From assembly GCF_015350905.1 (NCBI RefSeq), contig NZ_JADKRZ010000003.1, positions 186,001 through 250,000 on the forward strand: a stretch of DNA of 64,000 nt. Reading direction: 5' to 3'. This stretch comes from Curtobacterium sp. VKM Ac-2865 (lineage in GTDB: Bacteria > Actinomycetota > Actinomycetes > Actinomycetales > Microbacteriaceae). Made by a program: the position numbers and the translations under genes. The notes beneath the pieces were generated by a model. It saw nothing but the letters and a program-made list of their open reading frames with translations. It was not told where the DNA came from and searched no databases. Below, one piece after another: positions 36,160 to 44,906 of the stretch; the first letter of the stretch is position 1, and every line of letters starts with the position of its first letter.

Positions 36160-37818
36160 CTACGCCGTCGAGGCGGGTGGACCGCCCGTGGTGACCATCG
36201 CTGCCGCCGCCGGTGACTTCGTCGGGGTGAGCTGCTCGTCGAGGGTGTTCGACCGGATCCACAGCGAGATGAGGACCACCGCCAGGAGCATCAGGAGGAT
36301 GATCACGACCGCGCCGCCGATGAGGAGCTGCTTGCCGCGCTTCCCCTCGCCGCGCAGGCGGGCGAAGCCCTCGTTGATGAAGTTGCCGCCGTCCGCTGCC
36401 GAGGGCGCTGTCGGAGCTGCCTGGGACGGCGACCGGGCCGGCGTCGGGGCCGGGGTGTGGACGGCGGGCATCATCTGCGTGCCGGTGTCGTGCGGGTCGT
36501 ACCCGGTGGAGCCGAGCTGGTTGACGGCCTGGGTGCCGAAGAGGTCCTTGATCGCGCTCGTGTCGCTGGTCTCGCGGCCGTCCCACTCGGACTGGTCGAG
36601 CTCGTCGAGGTCGAGCCGTGCGGGCGGGGGCGTGACGGGGCGCTCGGGCGGGGCCTGACGGTCGACGGGCGGGGCCTGGTGTTCCACGGGCGGGGCCTGG
36701 TGCTCGACGGGCGGCGCCGGGCGCTCGGTGTCCATCGTGTCGCCGGGGAAGACCTCGCCGGTACGGGCGGCGTCGTCGCTGAGGGACCAGCTGCCGGCGT
36801 CGTCGGAGTCGATGGTCTCCGGTACGGGCAGTGCCGACGCGGGGACCGGCGGCGTGGGGACGGACATCGCCACGGTCGCAGGGCCCACGGGCTCGTCGTC
36901 GATGACGGCGTCGTCGTCGGCCTCGTCCGCCAACGACCACCCGCCGCCGAGCGTGGTGGTGTCGAACGAGTCCGAGGTCAGCGTGGTCGGGACCTCGCCC
37001 GCGTCGTCGTCGTGGACGGCCCAGTCGAAGGGGCGTCCCGCGTCGGGGCGTTCGGCACCGTCACCGCCGGGCAGGCGCAGGAGCTCGGTGAACGTCGGCG
37101 GCTCGTCGCTCGGCGGCAGCGCGTTCCCCACGCCGAGCGGCTGCTGTGCGAGGGGACCGGTCGGGGTCGGGCGCGAGCCGGTGGCGCGGCCGAGGAAGTC
37201 GACGTCGTCACGGCCGAGCCCGAGGGGGTCGGTGCGTCGGCGCTCGTCCTCGATCGCCTGGGTCTCCGCGGCGCGCTGGTCGCGGTTCGTCTGCGCGAAC
37301 GGCAGCTGGATCGAGCTGGGGTGCGGCGCGGTGGTGCTCGGCGGGACCGCGGAGGCCGGCGGGATGCGACCGCTCAGCAGTGACCGGTCGGGGTCGGAGG
37401 CCGGGTGCGAGGGGGCCGCGAGCTGCTCGGGCATCGAGATGGCCTGGGTGGCGTCCGCGTCGAGCGGCGCGCGTGCGGGCTCGGGTGCCGGCGCCGAGGC
37501 GGGTTCGGCGTCCGCCGGTGTGACGGGCTCGGGTGCCGGCGCGGTGGCGGGCTCCGCGTCCGGCAGGGTGGCGGGCTCGAAGGGCTCCGGGAGCGGTTCG
37601 CCGGTCTCGGCGGCGGCGCGCTCCGCCTCGCGACGTTCGCGGCGCGAGGGCCACTCGTCGGCGGTCCGCGGCGCACCGAAGATGTCGGCGGCACTGCGGA
37701 GTCCCGGGAAGCGAGCGTCCGTGGCGGGAGCGGGCGGGGCCTCCTGGCCGTCTGCCCCGTGCTCGGGGCGGGCGGCGTCGTCGGGCTCGCGCGCGTCGTC
37801 CGGACGCTCCGCGGTCAC
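36160..37818 (-). CDS. Long disordered protein with single C-terminal membrane segment
   Basis: 552 residues, of which about 500 are Pro/Ala/Asp/Glu-rich and probably disordered. Recognisable local features are RFPGLRSAADIFGAPRTADE near the start, repeats of APEPxxxADAEPA and of APPVEHQ, two GGWSLADEADDD / GSWSLSDDAA segments, and a single membrane helix at about 512-533 (LLIGGAVVIILLMLLAVVLI). The N-terminal part is therefore probably cytoplasmic with a short outer tail. I recognise no family. It overlaps pyrE by four bases (ATGA), an unexpected coupling. Confidence 0.7.
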   Translation of the reverse strand: MTAERPDDAREPDDAARPEHGADGQEAPPAPATDARFPGLRSAADIFGAPRTADEWPSRRERREAERAAAETGEPLPEPFEPATLPDAEPATAPAPEPVTPADAEPASAPAPEPARAPLDADATQAISMPEQLAAPSHPASDPDRSLLSGRIPPASAVPPSTTAPHPSSIQLPFAQTNRDQRAAETQAIEDERRRTDPLGLGRDDVDFLGRATGSRPTPTGPLAQQPLGVGNALPPSDEPPTFTELLRLPGGDGAERPDAGRPFDWAVHDDDAGEVPTTLTSDSFDTTTLGGGWSLADEADDDAVIDDEPVGPATVAMSVPTPPVPASALPVPETIDSDDAGSWSLSDDAARTGEVFPGDTMDTERPAPPVEHQAPPVEHQAPPVDRQAPPERPVTPPPARLDLDELDQSEWDGRETSDTSAIKDLFGTQAVNQLGSTGYDPHDTGTQMMPAVHTPAPTPARSPSQAAPTAPSAADGGNFINEGFARLRGEGKRGKQLLIGGAVVIILLMLLAVVLISLWIRSNTLDEQLTPTKSPAAAAMVTTGGPPASTA

Positions 37819-38366
37819 GCGGACAGCCCCAGGTCGGCCAGTCCGATCGCCGCGAAGTACGGGTACCCGGCTGCCTCGATCGTCTCCTTGGCGCCGGTGT
37901 CCCGGTCGACGACGACCGCGACGCCCACCACGATCGCGCCCTCGCGCTCCAGGGCCTCGGCGGCCTTGAGCGGGGAGCCGCCGGTGGTGGAGGTGTCCTC
38001 GAGGACGATGACGCGCTTGCCGCGCAGGTCCGGGCCCTCGACCTGCTTGCCGCGGCCGTGGTCCTTTGGCTCCTTGCGGACGACGAAGGCGTCGTACGTG
38101 CCGCCTCGCGCTGCCGACTGGTGGAGCACGGCGGCGGCGATCGGGTCGGCGCCCATCGTGAGCCCGCCGACGGCCGAGACGTCGGGCACACCGGCGATCA
38201 GGTCGGTCATGACCTGGCCGATCAGCGGGGCGACGCGGTGGTCCAGGCTGACCTTGCGGAGGTCGATGTAGTACGTCGCCTTCTTGCCGCTGGTCAGCGT
38301 GAAGTCACCGTGGAACACGGCCTCAGCCGTGATGTGGTCGATCAACTGCTCGCGCGCGTCCGTCAC
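37815..38366 (-). CDS. pyrE: Orotate phosphoribosyltransferase
   Basis: 183 residues. It converts orotate and PRPP to OMP in pyrimidine synthesis. The PRPP-binding motif VIVLEDTSTTGGSPLKA is intact, as are GDFTLTSGKKATYYIDLRK at the N terminus and VVRKEPKDHGRGKQVEG in the flexible catalytic loop. I chose GTG 38366 (VTDAREQL); a TTG at 38375 is also open. TACCCT ends eight bases before the GTG with no ribosome site, so translation may be nearly leaderless. Confidence 0.95.
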   Translation of the reverse strand: MTDAREQLIDHITAEAVFHGDFTLTSGKKATYYIDLRKVSLDHRVAPLIGQVMTDLIAGVPDVSAVGGLTMGADPIAAAVLHQSAARGGTYDAFVVRKEPKDHGRGKQVEGPDLRGKRVIVLEDTSTTGGSPLKAAEALEREGAIVVGVAVVVDRDTGAKETIEAAGYPYFAAIGLADLGLSA

Positions 38367-38429
38367 AGCGCACAAGGGTAGTCGGTCCCGCCCACACGGC
38401 GCTCATCGGAGCTGTCGGGGAGGCGTCGG

Positions 38430-38442
38430 TACGCTGCCTGGT
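38430..38442 (+). promoter_or_regulatory. TACGCT -10 box of a probable leaderless promoter
   Basis: TACGCT (38430-38435) ends seven bases before the GTG at 38443, and the gap carries no ribosome-binding site. This sits in a 76-base divergent spacer with pyrE. Confidence 0.45.
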
Positions 38443-40149
38443 GTGTCCCTCGAACGCCCGTCGCGTCCAGCGGCCGGCGGGTCCCGTCGTGCCGGGGCCG
38501 ACCGCGGGCGCGACCGTGAGCTCGACCGTGGGCGGTCGCCGCGGGACCGCGTCGGCGCGGTCGGTCGCGAGGCCCTCGGCGCCCTCGTCGCGGTCGCCCT
38601 CGCCGTCATCGCCCTCCGTCACGTGCTCGCCTCGGCCCGGGTCTCGTTGCTCTGGTACGACGGCGACTCGGTGCTGCTGCCCCTGGTAGTCCGGTCGATC
38701 CGGGCCGGGGAGCCCTTCGAGTGGGCGATGTCACCCGCGCTGTTCTTCTTCCCGGAGCTGCCGGTCTACCTGCTCTGCTCGGTCGTCACCGCCACGCCGC
38801 AGCAGGCACTGGCGCTCAACGGCGTGCTGGTGCTCCTCGGCGTCTACGCGCTCGTCCGTGCGGTCGCCAACGAGCTGATGCCCTCCGCGCGTCGGTCGGC
38901 GCGGATCGCCGTCGCCGTGCTGGCCGTGGGGTTCCTCACGCTGCAGGTCCTGACGGAGTCCTCGGCCTCGGCGACGTCGCTCGAGCTCACGTCGCTGCTC
39001 CTGACCACGACGTACTACTACGGCGTCGTGCTGGCGCTGCTCGCCACGGCGGCGCTCGTGCTCCGTGCGGTCCGGGTCGGGCGGGCGTCCGTGGCGGTCC
39101 TCGTCACGCTCGGCCTCGTCGCCGCGTGCACGACGGCGTCGAACCCGCTGTACGTGCCGTGGTCCGGTGGGCCGGTCGTCGTCACGCTGCTCCTGGTGGC
39201 GCTGCTGCGCCGGGTGCCGTGGCGGCCGGCACTGTGGCTGTCCGGCGTCGTCGTGGCCGGCGCGGTCGTCGGGTCCCTGGTGCGCATCCCGCTCCGGCCG
39301 TTCGTGTCGCTCGACCCCTCGTCGTACGTGCACCCGTCGCGCGCGGCGTCGACCCTCGGGTTCTTCGCGTCGTTGACCGACGACCGCGCGGGGTCCGGCG
39401 AGGGCGACGTCGGGCTGTTCCTGATGCTCGTCGGGGTCCTGCTCGCGGTCGGCGGGACGGTGTGGGCCTGGCGGGTCCGCACTGCCAGGACCGTCCTCGT
39501 GGCGTCGCTGCTGCCCGCGGTGACGATCGCCGCCGTGTCCGTGGGGGTCGTCGTCGCCGGGTCGGACACCCCGCGCTACCTCGAGCCCGTCGTGGTCGCG
39601 CCGCTCATCGCCCTCGTCGCCGTCTGCGAGCTCACGCGCACGGCCGTCCGACGCACGCGGCTGCACCAACCGGTCCGGGGCGTCCGGGTCGCGCTCGCAC
39701 TCGGCACCGCCGTCGTGCTGGCCGCCGGGGTCGCGGTCGCGCCGAGCACCCTGCGGGCCGTGCGAACGGCCGCGTACACGCCGGCCAGCTGCCTCGACCG
39801 CTGGGCGGACGGCCGCGACGTCGTCGGGGTGGGCCAGTTCTGGACGGTGCGGCCGCTCGCCACCTACGCGTCGACGAACGTCGACCTGCTGCAGGTCCGC
39901 GACTCGTTCCAGGTGTACCCGTGGCTCGTGGACCTCGGGGCCTACCGCGACGCCGACCCGACGTTCGTGGTCGTCGGCTCCGGCGACGTGTGGCCGACGC
40001 CCGTGGAGGACCTCCTGGGACGCCCCGCCGCGGTCACCCACTGCACGGGGTTCGACGTCTGGGACTACGCGGGGACGGCCGGTGCGGCCCGACTGCGGAG
40101 CGACGTCGTGGGCAGCGCGGACGAGGTCCGACGCGAGCGCGGGTTCTGA
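38443..40149 (+). CDS. Polytopic membrane protein, GT-C-like architecture
   Basis: 568 residues: an Arg-rich N-terminal tail of about 45 residues, then roughly eleven hydrophobic segments and a C-terminal outer domain of about 140 residues (from SCLDRWADGRDVVGVGQFW). An acidic WYDGDSVLLPL motif sits in the first outer loop, as in many GT-C lipid-linked-sugar glycosyltransferases and related actinobacterial membrane proteins. I cannot name a family. The gene lies between pyrE and an M23 peptidase, so an envelope role is an inference only. Confidence 0.68.
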   Translation: MSLERPSRPAAGGSRRAGADRGRDRELDRGRSPRDRVGAVGREALGALVAVALAVIALRHVLASARVSLLWYDGDSVLLPLVVRSIRAGEPFEWAMSPALFFFPELPVYLLCSVVTATPQQALALNGVLVLLGVYALVRAVANELMPSARRSARIAVAVLAVGFLTLQVLTESSASATSLELTSLLLTTTYYYGVVLALLATAALVLRAVRVGRASVAVLVTLGLVAACTTASNPLYVPWSGGPVVVTLLLVALLRRVPWRPALWLSGVVVAGAVVGSLVRIPLRPFVSLDPSSYVHPSRAASTLGFFASLTDDRAGSGEGDVGLFLMLVGVLLAVGGTVWAWRVRTARTVLVASLLPAVTIAAVSVGVVVAGSDTPRYLEPVVVAPLIALVAVCELTRTAVRRTRLHQPVRGVRVALALGTAVVLAAGVAVAPSTLRAVRTAAYTPASCLDRWADGRDVVGVGQFWTVRPLATYASTNVDLLQVRDSFQVYPWLVDLGAYRDADPTFVVVGSGDVWPTPVEDLLGRPAAVTHCTGFDVWDYAGTAGAARLRSDVVGSADEVRRERGF

Positions 40150-40215
40150 GGGAGTTCTCCACAGCGGTGCGTCGGCGTCGCGGCGGATCTGTACGGATGT
40201 ATAGGCTCGCTCCCG

Positions 40216-41619
40216 ATGACTCGCTCTGCCCCCCTCTCCTCGCGCCCGCTGTCCGGTCGACGTCCGGGGCTGCTCCCGCGGCTGCGCCAGCGGCTGGAGC
40301 TGCGCCTGGGTCTGCGGCTGGCGGTCACCGGTGTCGCCCTGCTCGGGTTGACCGGCACCGTCGTGCTCGACGCTCCCCCGGCACAGGCGGCGACCTACCC
40401 GTCGTGGGACGACGTCCTCGCCGCCCGCGGGCAGGAGTCGCAGAAGAACAGCCAGATCTCCGACATCCAGGGCCTCATCGGGCAGCTCGAGTCGACGGCC
40501 AGCGCCGCTGCGACCGAGGCCCAGGAGCGCGGCAACGACTACTCCGACGCCCAGCGCAAGGCCCAGCGTGCGGCGGAGAAGGAACAGGCACTCCGCGCCG
40601 ACGCCGAGGAGCACGCCGAGGTCGCCGAGCAGAGCGCTGCCCAGGCCGGCCGGTTCGCCGCGCAGATGGCTCGCTCGGGCGGCACCGACGTCTCGACCAG
40701 CGTGCTCACCGGCGGTGAGGCCTCCCGCGACCTGCTGTACGACCTCGGTGCGCTGAGCAAGCTCTCCGAGCAGGCCGAGCGCGTGGAGACCGCCGCGAGC
40801 GCCGATGCCTCCGTCGCCCGGGCCCTCACCGGGCAGGCCGACCGCGCGGCTGCGGCACTGGCCGACCTCGCCAAGGCCGCACAGGACCGCATGGCCGAGG
40901 CCCAGGCCGCGTCCGACCGCGCCCAGGCCGCCTACGACGAGCAGCAGGACAACAAGGCGCGGCTGCAGGCCCAGCTCGCCACGCTGACGTCCGGCCGTGT
41001 CCGGACCGAGGCCGAGTTCGCCGAGGGTGAAGCCGTCCGCAAGGCCGCTGCCGAACGGGCCGCGCGGGAAGCCGCCGAGGCCGCCCGTCGTGCCGCGGCG
41101 GCCGCTGCGGCAGCTGCCGCGAACGCCGCCGCGCACAACAACAGCGGTGGCAGTGGCGGCGGCGGCGGCGCACCGGTCGGCGGGTCACCGTCGGTCGGCA
41201 CGGGTTCTGGCAGCGGATGGGTCCGGCCCGCCGGTGGGTACATCTCGAGCTCGTACGGCTACCGCGTGCACCCCATCACCGGCAAGGGGAGCTTCCACGA
41301 CGGCATCGACCTCGGCAGCGGCTGCTCCACCGCGATCGTCGCCGCGTCGGCCGGCACCGTCGAGTACGTCGGCTGGTACGGCGGCTACGGCAACTACGTG
41401 CGCATCAACCACGGCAACGGGGTCGCGACGGCGTACGGCCACATCGTCAGCGGCGGGTTCCGCGTCACCCCCGGGCAGCAGGTCGCCGCGGGCACGCTCG
41501 TCGCGCTCGTCGGGTCGACCGGCAACTCGACCGGGTGCCACCTGCACTACGAGACCCACGTCGGGGGCGGTACGACCGACCCGGTCGGCTTCATGGCGGC
41601 CAGGGGCGTGGGCTTCTAG
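40216..41619 (+). CDS. Secreted M23 peptidase with coiled-coil domain
   Basis: 467 residues. Signal peptide ends near residue 59 (PPAQA-AT). A long Ala/Glu/Gln-rich coiled coil spans about 70-300, followed by a Gly/Ser linker and a LytM domain. The zinc ligands are in YRVHPITGKGSFHDGIDLG (His and Asp) and CHLHYETH (HxH). The layout is that of EnvC/RipA-associated amidase activators and peptidoglycan endopeptidases. TAGGCT at 40202-40207 ends eight bases before the ATG. Its stop shares the palindrome CTAG with the convergent gene's stop. Confidence 0.92.
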   Translation: MTRSAPLSSRPLSGRRPGLLPRLRQRLELRLGLRLAVTGVALLGLTGTVVLDAPPAQAATYPSWDDVLAARGQESQKNSQISDIQGLIGQLESTASAAATEAQERGNDYSDAQRKAQRAAEKEQALRADAEEHAEVAEQSAAQAGRFAAQMARSGGTDVSTSVLTGGEASRDLLYDLGALSKLSEQAERVETAASADASVARALTGQADRAAAALADLAKAAQDRMAEAQAASDRAQAAYDEQQDNKARLQAQLATLTSGRVRTEAEFAEGEAVRKAAAERAAREAAEAARRAAAAAAAAAANAAAHNNSGGSGGGGGAPVGGSPSVGTGSGSGWVRPAGGYISSSYGYRVHPITGKGSFHDGIDLGSGCSTAIVAASAGTVEYVGWYGGYGNYVRINHGNGVATAYGHIVSGGFRVTPGQQVAAGTLVALVGSTGNSTGCHLHYETHVGGGTTDPVGFMAARGVGF

Positions 41620-42488
41620 TCCCCGGCGACCGGGTCGGTGCTGCGGCCGTCGCCGCTGCGGCCGTCGCCGCTGCGGCTGTCGCTGCTGCGGTGGTCGCTG
41701 CTGCGGCCGTCGCTGACGATCCCGTCGTCGTCCAGGTTCCACAGCGCGCGGTACCAGGCGGTGCGTTCCTGGTCGGCCGGCAGCCCGTACGCCTCGTGGA
41801 ACAGCGGCTCCCACCCGGGGCCGAGGTTCCACCCGAGCGCCATCGTGGCGACGGCCAGGTCCGCCCAGCGGTCGGCGACACCGAGCGCCCCGAGGTCGAC
41901 GTGGCCGGCCCAGCGCCCGTCCGCACCGATGAGCGTGTTCGGCGTGCACGCGTCACCGTGGCAGACGACGAGCAGGTCGGTCGCGGGCTCGGGCCCGAGC
42001 CGGGACGGGTCAGCCCCCGCCGCACGGCCCCGTTCCGCCCGGTCCTCGCTCGACCACACGAAGGGGCACTCGGCCACCGGGAGCGTGTCGTGCATCGCCC
42101 GCAGGCCCTCCCCGACGGCGATCGCCGCGGTCCGGGGTTCGTCGCGCCAGCGGGGATCGACGGCACTCCACGCGGGCAGCGCTCGGGTCACGAGCCAGGC
42201 GCCGTCCTCGTCGGCACCGTGGTCGACGACCTCGGGTACACGGAGCCACCGGCCGGCCCAGGCGAGCCGCGCGGCCTCGGCGTCGATCCACGGCCGGTAG
42301 GGCGCGGGCACCCACTTCACGTACTCGTCGGCGCTGTCGGCGTCGGTGCCGCCGATCCGGAAGGTCTTCCCGCCGATCGCGTTCACCCACACCGGGACCA
42401 CCGCTCGGGCGCCGATCACCGCGGCCACGGCGTCCGGCACGGCGACCTCCCCGTGCGGCAGTCCCCCGAGCGACACCGGTGCCGCCAC
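41616..42488 (-). CDS. Aminoglycoside phosphotransferase (APH)-family kinase
   Basis: 290 residues. The catalytic loop VVCHGDACTPNTLI and metal-binding HVDLGALGVADRWAD identify the APH/choline-kinase fold. The N-terminal beta-lobe has KTFRIGG and YVKWVP with the ATP-binding lysine. It starts one base after the stop of the AmaP-like gene, so it ends the Asp23 operon. The C-terminal 30 residues are an Asp/Arg/Ser/Gly repeat tail (SDGRSSDHRSSDSRSGDGRS) encoded by repeated CTGCGGCCGTCG-like DNA and look added. Antibiotic resistance is possible but not implied; the real substrate is unknown. Confidence 0.82.
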   Translation of the reverse strand: MAAPVSLGGLPHGEVAVPDAVAAVIGARAVVPVWVNAIGGKTFRIGGTDADSADEYVKWVPAPYRPWIDAEAARLAWAGRWLRVPEVVDHGADEDGAWLVTRALPAWSAVDPRWRDEPRTAAIAVGEGLRAMHDTLPVAECPFVWSSEDRAERGRAAGADPSRLGPEPATDLLVVCHGDACTPNTLIGADGRWAGHVDLGALGVADRWADLAVATMALGWNLGPGWEPLFHEAYGLPADQERTAWYRALWNLDDDGIVSDGRSSDHRSSDSRSGDGRSGDGRSTDPVAGD

Positions 42489-42489
42489 G

Positions 42490-43086
42490 TCAGCGCACCC
42501 GGTCCGGCCGCGAGGACCCGGCACCGCCACGGGCGATCTCGAGCAGCACCGGCAGCGGTCCGCCGAGCAGGACGTCGAGGTCCGCGACGATCTCCTCGAC
42601 GCGCGTCGTGATCTCGCGCGGTGACGCGCCCTTCCGCGGACGGACCCGGATGCGCAGGGCACGGCGTCCGCGGACCCGGTACACGTCGACGGCGAGGGAC
42701 GCGACTGCGGGCAGCGCGCCGACCGCGGACGACAGGGCGTGCTGCGCGGCAGCGGCGTCGACGCGCACGACCCCGGGGAGCCCGGCGGCGCTGCCGTCGT
42801 CCTCGACCACGGTGCCGACACCGCCACCACCCAGGCCGCTCAGCACGACGAGTGCCAGGACGCCGAGCAGCACCGCGCCGCCGAGCACCCACGCCCATGC
42901 CATCGCGGAGGCCTCGTGGGACGCGTCCGCTCCGAGGTCCCCGAGCGCGCCCCGCGCGGCGTCCTGCCAGCGGTCGGCGGCCCAGGGCACGGTCTGCACG
43001 AGGACGGTCGCGACGCCCAGGACGAGCAGTGCCAGCCCCGTGACGACCAGCGCGACACGGTTGAGCGCGCGGTTCGTGGCGTTCAC
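42490..43086 (-). CDS. AmaP-like membrane anchor of the Asp23 operon
   Basis: 198 residues. Two transmembrane segments (VALVVTGLALLVLGVATVLV and AWAWVLGGAVLLGVLALVVL) are followed by a small alpha/beta domain (VYRVRGRRALRIRVRPRKGA). This is the pattern of AmaP, which anchors Asp23 to the membrane in Firmicutes. GTG start 43086 overlaps the previous stop (GTGA). Sequence similarity to AmaP itself is not verified. Confidence 0.72.
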   Translation of the reverse strand: MNATNRALNRVALVVTGLALLVLGVATVLVQTVPWAADRWQDAARGALGDLGADASHEASAMAWAWVLGGAVLLGVLALVVLSGLGGGGVGTVVEDDGSAAGLPGVVRVDAAAAQHALSSAVGALPAVASLAVDVYRVRGRRALRIRVRPRKGASPREITTRVEEIVADLDVLLGGPLPVLLEIARGGAGSSRPDRVR

Positions 43087-43667
43087 CCGTCGACCCGTGC
43101 CGTCGGCTGGACCCGCACGCGCGCGTGCACCGCCGGCGCGACGTCGATCTCCGCGAACTCCCGGTCGACGGCGTCCTTCGCGGCGACCGCCGGCACGTCG
43201 ACCCCGGCAGCTGGTCGGAGCACGACGTCCACCGTCCGCCGTCCGACGGTCCCCACCGTGGCGTCCGGACCGAGTCGCGTGGCTCCGCGGGCGGCACGCG
43301 CCGCAGCGGAGGCGAGCACCTCGTCGTCGACCACGACGGCGAGGCGGCCGGAGGGCATGGTGTGGCGCGGACGACGCCCGGGCAGGACGCCCTTCGCGAG
43401 CAGGACGAGACCGACGAACGCCACGACCGCCCCGACGCCGACCACGACGGTCGGGTCGAGCCCACGCGGGGCAGCGACCGCCGCGTCGACGACGTCGCGC
43501 GGGTCGATGCCGAGCACCCGCTGGTCGAGGAACACGAGGACTGCCGCGAACACCGCGGCAGCGGCGACGACCAGGAGCAGGAGCATCGCGACCACGGTCG
43601 ACACCGACCGGGACACGTGGGTCTCGCGGCGCAGGACACGGCGTGCGAAGGCGTCGTGCTCGGTCAT
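43083..43667 (-). CDS. DUF6286-type membrane protein of the Asp23 operon
   Basis: 194 residues with two hydrophobic segments (VSTVVAMLLLLVVAAAAVFA and TVVVGVGAVVAFVGLVLLAK) and a C-terminal globular part (RTVDVVLRPAAGVDVPAV, VHARVRVQPTARVDG). DUF6286 proteins accompany Asp23 genes in actinobacteria. The ATG overlaps the stop of the preceding gene by four bases. Molecular function is unknown. Confidence 0.72.
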   Translation of the reverse strand: MTEHDAFARRVLRRETHVSRSVSTVVAMLLLLVVAAAAVFAAVLVFLDQRVLGIDPRDVVDAAVAAPRGLDPTVVVGVGAVVAFVGLVLLAKGVLPGRRPRHTMPSGRLAVVVDDEVLASAAARAARGATRLGPDATVGTVGRRTVDVVLRPAAGVDVPAVAAKDAVDREFAEIDVAPAVHARVRVQPTARVDG

Positions 43668-44107
43668 CGCACCCGCCTCGGAGTGTCGACGACCGACGAG
43701 GTGAACGTGACGTCGACGCGCTGGACCTGGCGCCCGGTGATCGCGCTCATCCACTCGGCCACCGTGGCCCGGGCGCGGTGGGTGCGCGCGACGACGGACT
43801 CGGTCGTCGCGGTGGTGTCGGCGCCCGACGTCTCCGCCGCGTCAGACGCATCCGACGCACGCGCTCTCGCTCTCGCTCTCGGGGCCGAACGCGCCCCGAG
43901 GGCGGGCATCACGAGCGGCGCCGTGACGGTCACGGCCAGGGCGCCGCGTCCGTCGTCGGCCACCCGCGCGCGGACGTCCCGGACGGAGCTCCCGAGCGCC
44001 TCGGCCGCCACCACCTGGGCGGTGTGCACGAGTGCCGCCGTGCCGATCCGATCGGACCCGGGTACGCGGTCGGCGGGCGCGGTCGTCGCGTCGGCCGCAC
44101 CGCTCAC
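43664..44107 (-). CDS. Asp23-operon protein, Asp23-like fold possible
   Basis: 147 residues. The N-terminal half includes TAALVHTAQVVAAEALGSSV and VAVTVTAPLVM-type strands resembling half of an Asp23 domain; the middle is an Ala/Arg/Ser/Asp-rich insertion; the end has RVDVTFTSSVVDTPRRVR. Likely a divergent Asp23/Gls24 relative. GTG start overlaps the upstream gene by four bases. Confidence 0.6.
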   Translation of the reverse strand: MSGAADATTAPADRVPGSDRIGTAALVHTAQVVAAEALGSSVRDVRARVADDGRGALAVTVTAPLVMPALGARSAPRARARARASDASDAAETSGADTTATTESVVARTHRARATVAEWMSAITGRQVQRVDVTFTSSVVDTPRRVR

Positions 44108-44295
44108 GACGAGCTCCGGCGTCCGCGCAGCACGTCGAGCAGCCGGTGGGCGTCGACGTCCCCGGAGACGACCCGGGCGACGAGGGCCCCGAGCGCCATG
44201 CAGACCGCGACGACCAGGACGGCCCAGAACCCGAGCGTCAGCGCGACGACCGCCAGCACGGCACCGACGCCCATGCCGACGACGGTCGACGTCAT
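44104..44295 (-). CDS. DUF2273-like small membrane protein
   Basis: 63 residues with two hydrophobic segments (VVGMGVGAVLAVVALTLGFW and VLVVAVCMALGALVARVVSG) and a basic C terminus. DUF2273 small membrane proteins are regular members of Asp23 operons. It overlaps both neighbours by four bases. Confidence 0.72.
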   Translation of the reverse strand: MTSTVVGMGVGAVLAVVALTLGFWAVLVVAVCMALGALVARVVSGDVDAHRLLDVLRGRRSSS

Positions 44296-44747
44296 CGGAC
44301 GCGGCCGTCGAGGTCGCCGGTGGTGCCGTCGAGCGCGGGGATGTTGACGTCGTTGATCGCGATGTTCACCTCGGTGACCTGCAGCCCGACGAGCTCGGTG
44401 ACCGCGTTGGTGACCGCGGTCCGCACGGCCGAGGCGACCTCCATCATCGGCGTCGGGTAGTCCACGACGATCGTCAGGTCGACGGCGACCTGGGTCTCGC
44501 CGACGTCCACGCGCACGCCCTGCCCGAGCGCGTTCGACCCGATCGCGTCGCGGATGGCCCCGAAGGCGCGGGCAGCGTTGCCGCCGAGCGCGTAGACGCC
44601 GGGGACGTCCCGTGCGGCGATGCCGGCGACCTTCGCGACGACCTGGTCGTCGATGATCGTCCTGCCGGCGCCGGTCACCTGTGTCGTGGTGGTCCCGGCC
44701 GTCACGGTGGCTGCGGTGCCGTCCACGCGGTTGCTCGTCGTTGCCAT
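44292..44747 (-). CDS. Asp23/Gls24-family envelope stress response protein
   Basis: 151 residues. The Asp23 core is clear: GRTIIDDQVVAKVAGIAARD, VPGVYALGG, VRVDVGETQVAVDLTIVVDY, VASAVRTAVTNAVTELVGLQ and VNIAINDVNIP. A Thr-rich N-terminal stretch precedes it. In Gram-positive bacteria Asp23 is an abundant membrane-tethered protein linked to envelope and alkaline stress. It is the first of six overlapping genes (to 41616); ATG 44747 has GAGGAG eight to nine bases upstream. Confidence 0.92.
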   Translation of the reverse strand: MATTSNRVDGTAATVTAGTTTTQVTGAGRTIIDDQVVAKVAGIAARDVPGVYALGGNAARAFGAIRDAIGSNALGQGVRVDVGETQVAVDLTIVVDYPTPMMEVASAVRTAVTNAVTELVGLQVTEVNIAINDVNIPALDGTTGDLDGRVR

Positions 44748-44892
44748 GGTGTTGCTCCTCACGGTGGGCTGGACTCCTGGTTCCAGGGAACACCATCGTG
44801 GCGACGGCCGCTCGGAGTCCGCGGTGGCCGCGCGGAGTCCCCGGCCGCTCGCAGCCCCTGGCCGCTCGGAGCCGTCGGTCGGTGGCGACCGG

Positions 44893-44906
44893 TAGGTTCG
44901 TGTTCC
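44893..44906 (+). promoter_or_regulatory. TAGGTT -10 box of a near-leaderless promoter
   Basis: TAGGTT (44893-44898) ends eight bases before the exonuclease ATG at 44907; no good ribosome site is present between them. Confidence 0.42.

Noticed and set aside
38731-41136. An 801-codon minus-strand frame across the membrane protein and M23 genes
   Set aside because: It is antisense to two well-supported genes and has the composition of a shadow frame.
41616-42488. A true aminoglycoside resistance gene
   Set aside because: The APH fold is clear but is shared by many kinases of other small molecules, and the operon context is envelope stress rather than resistance.
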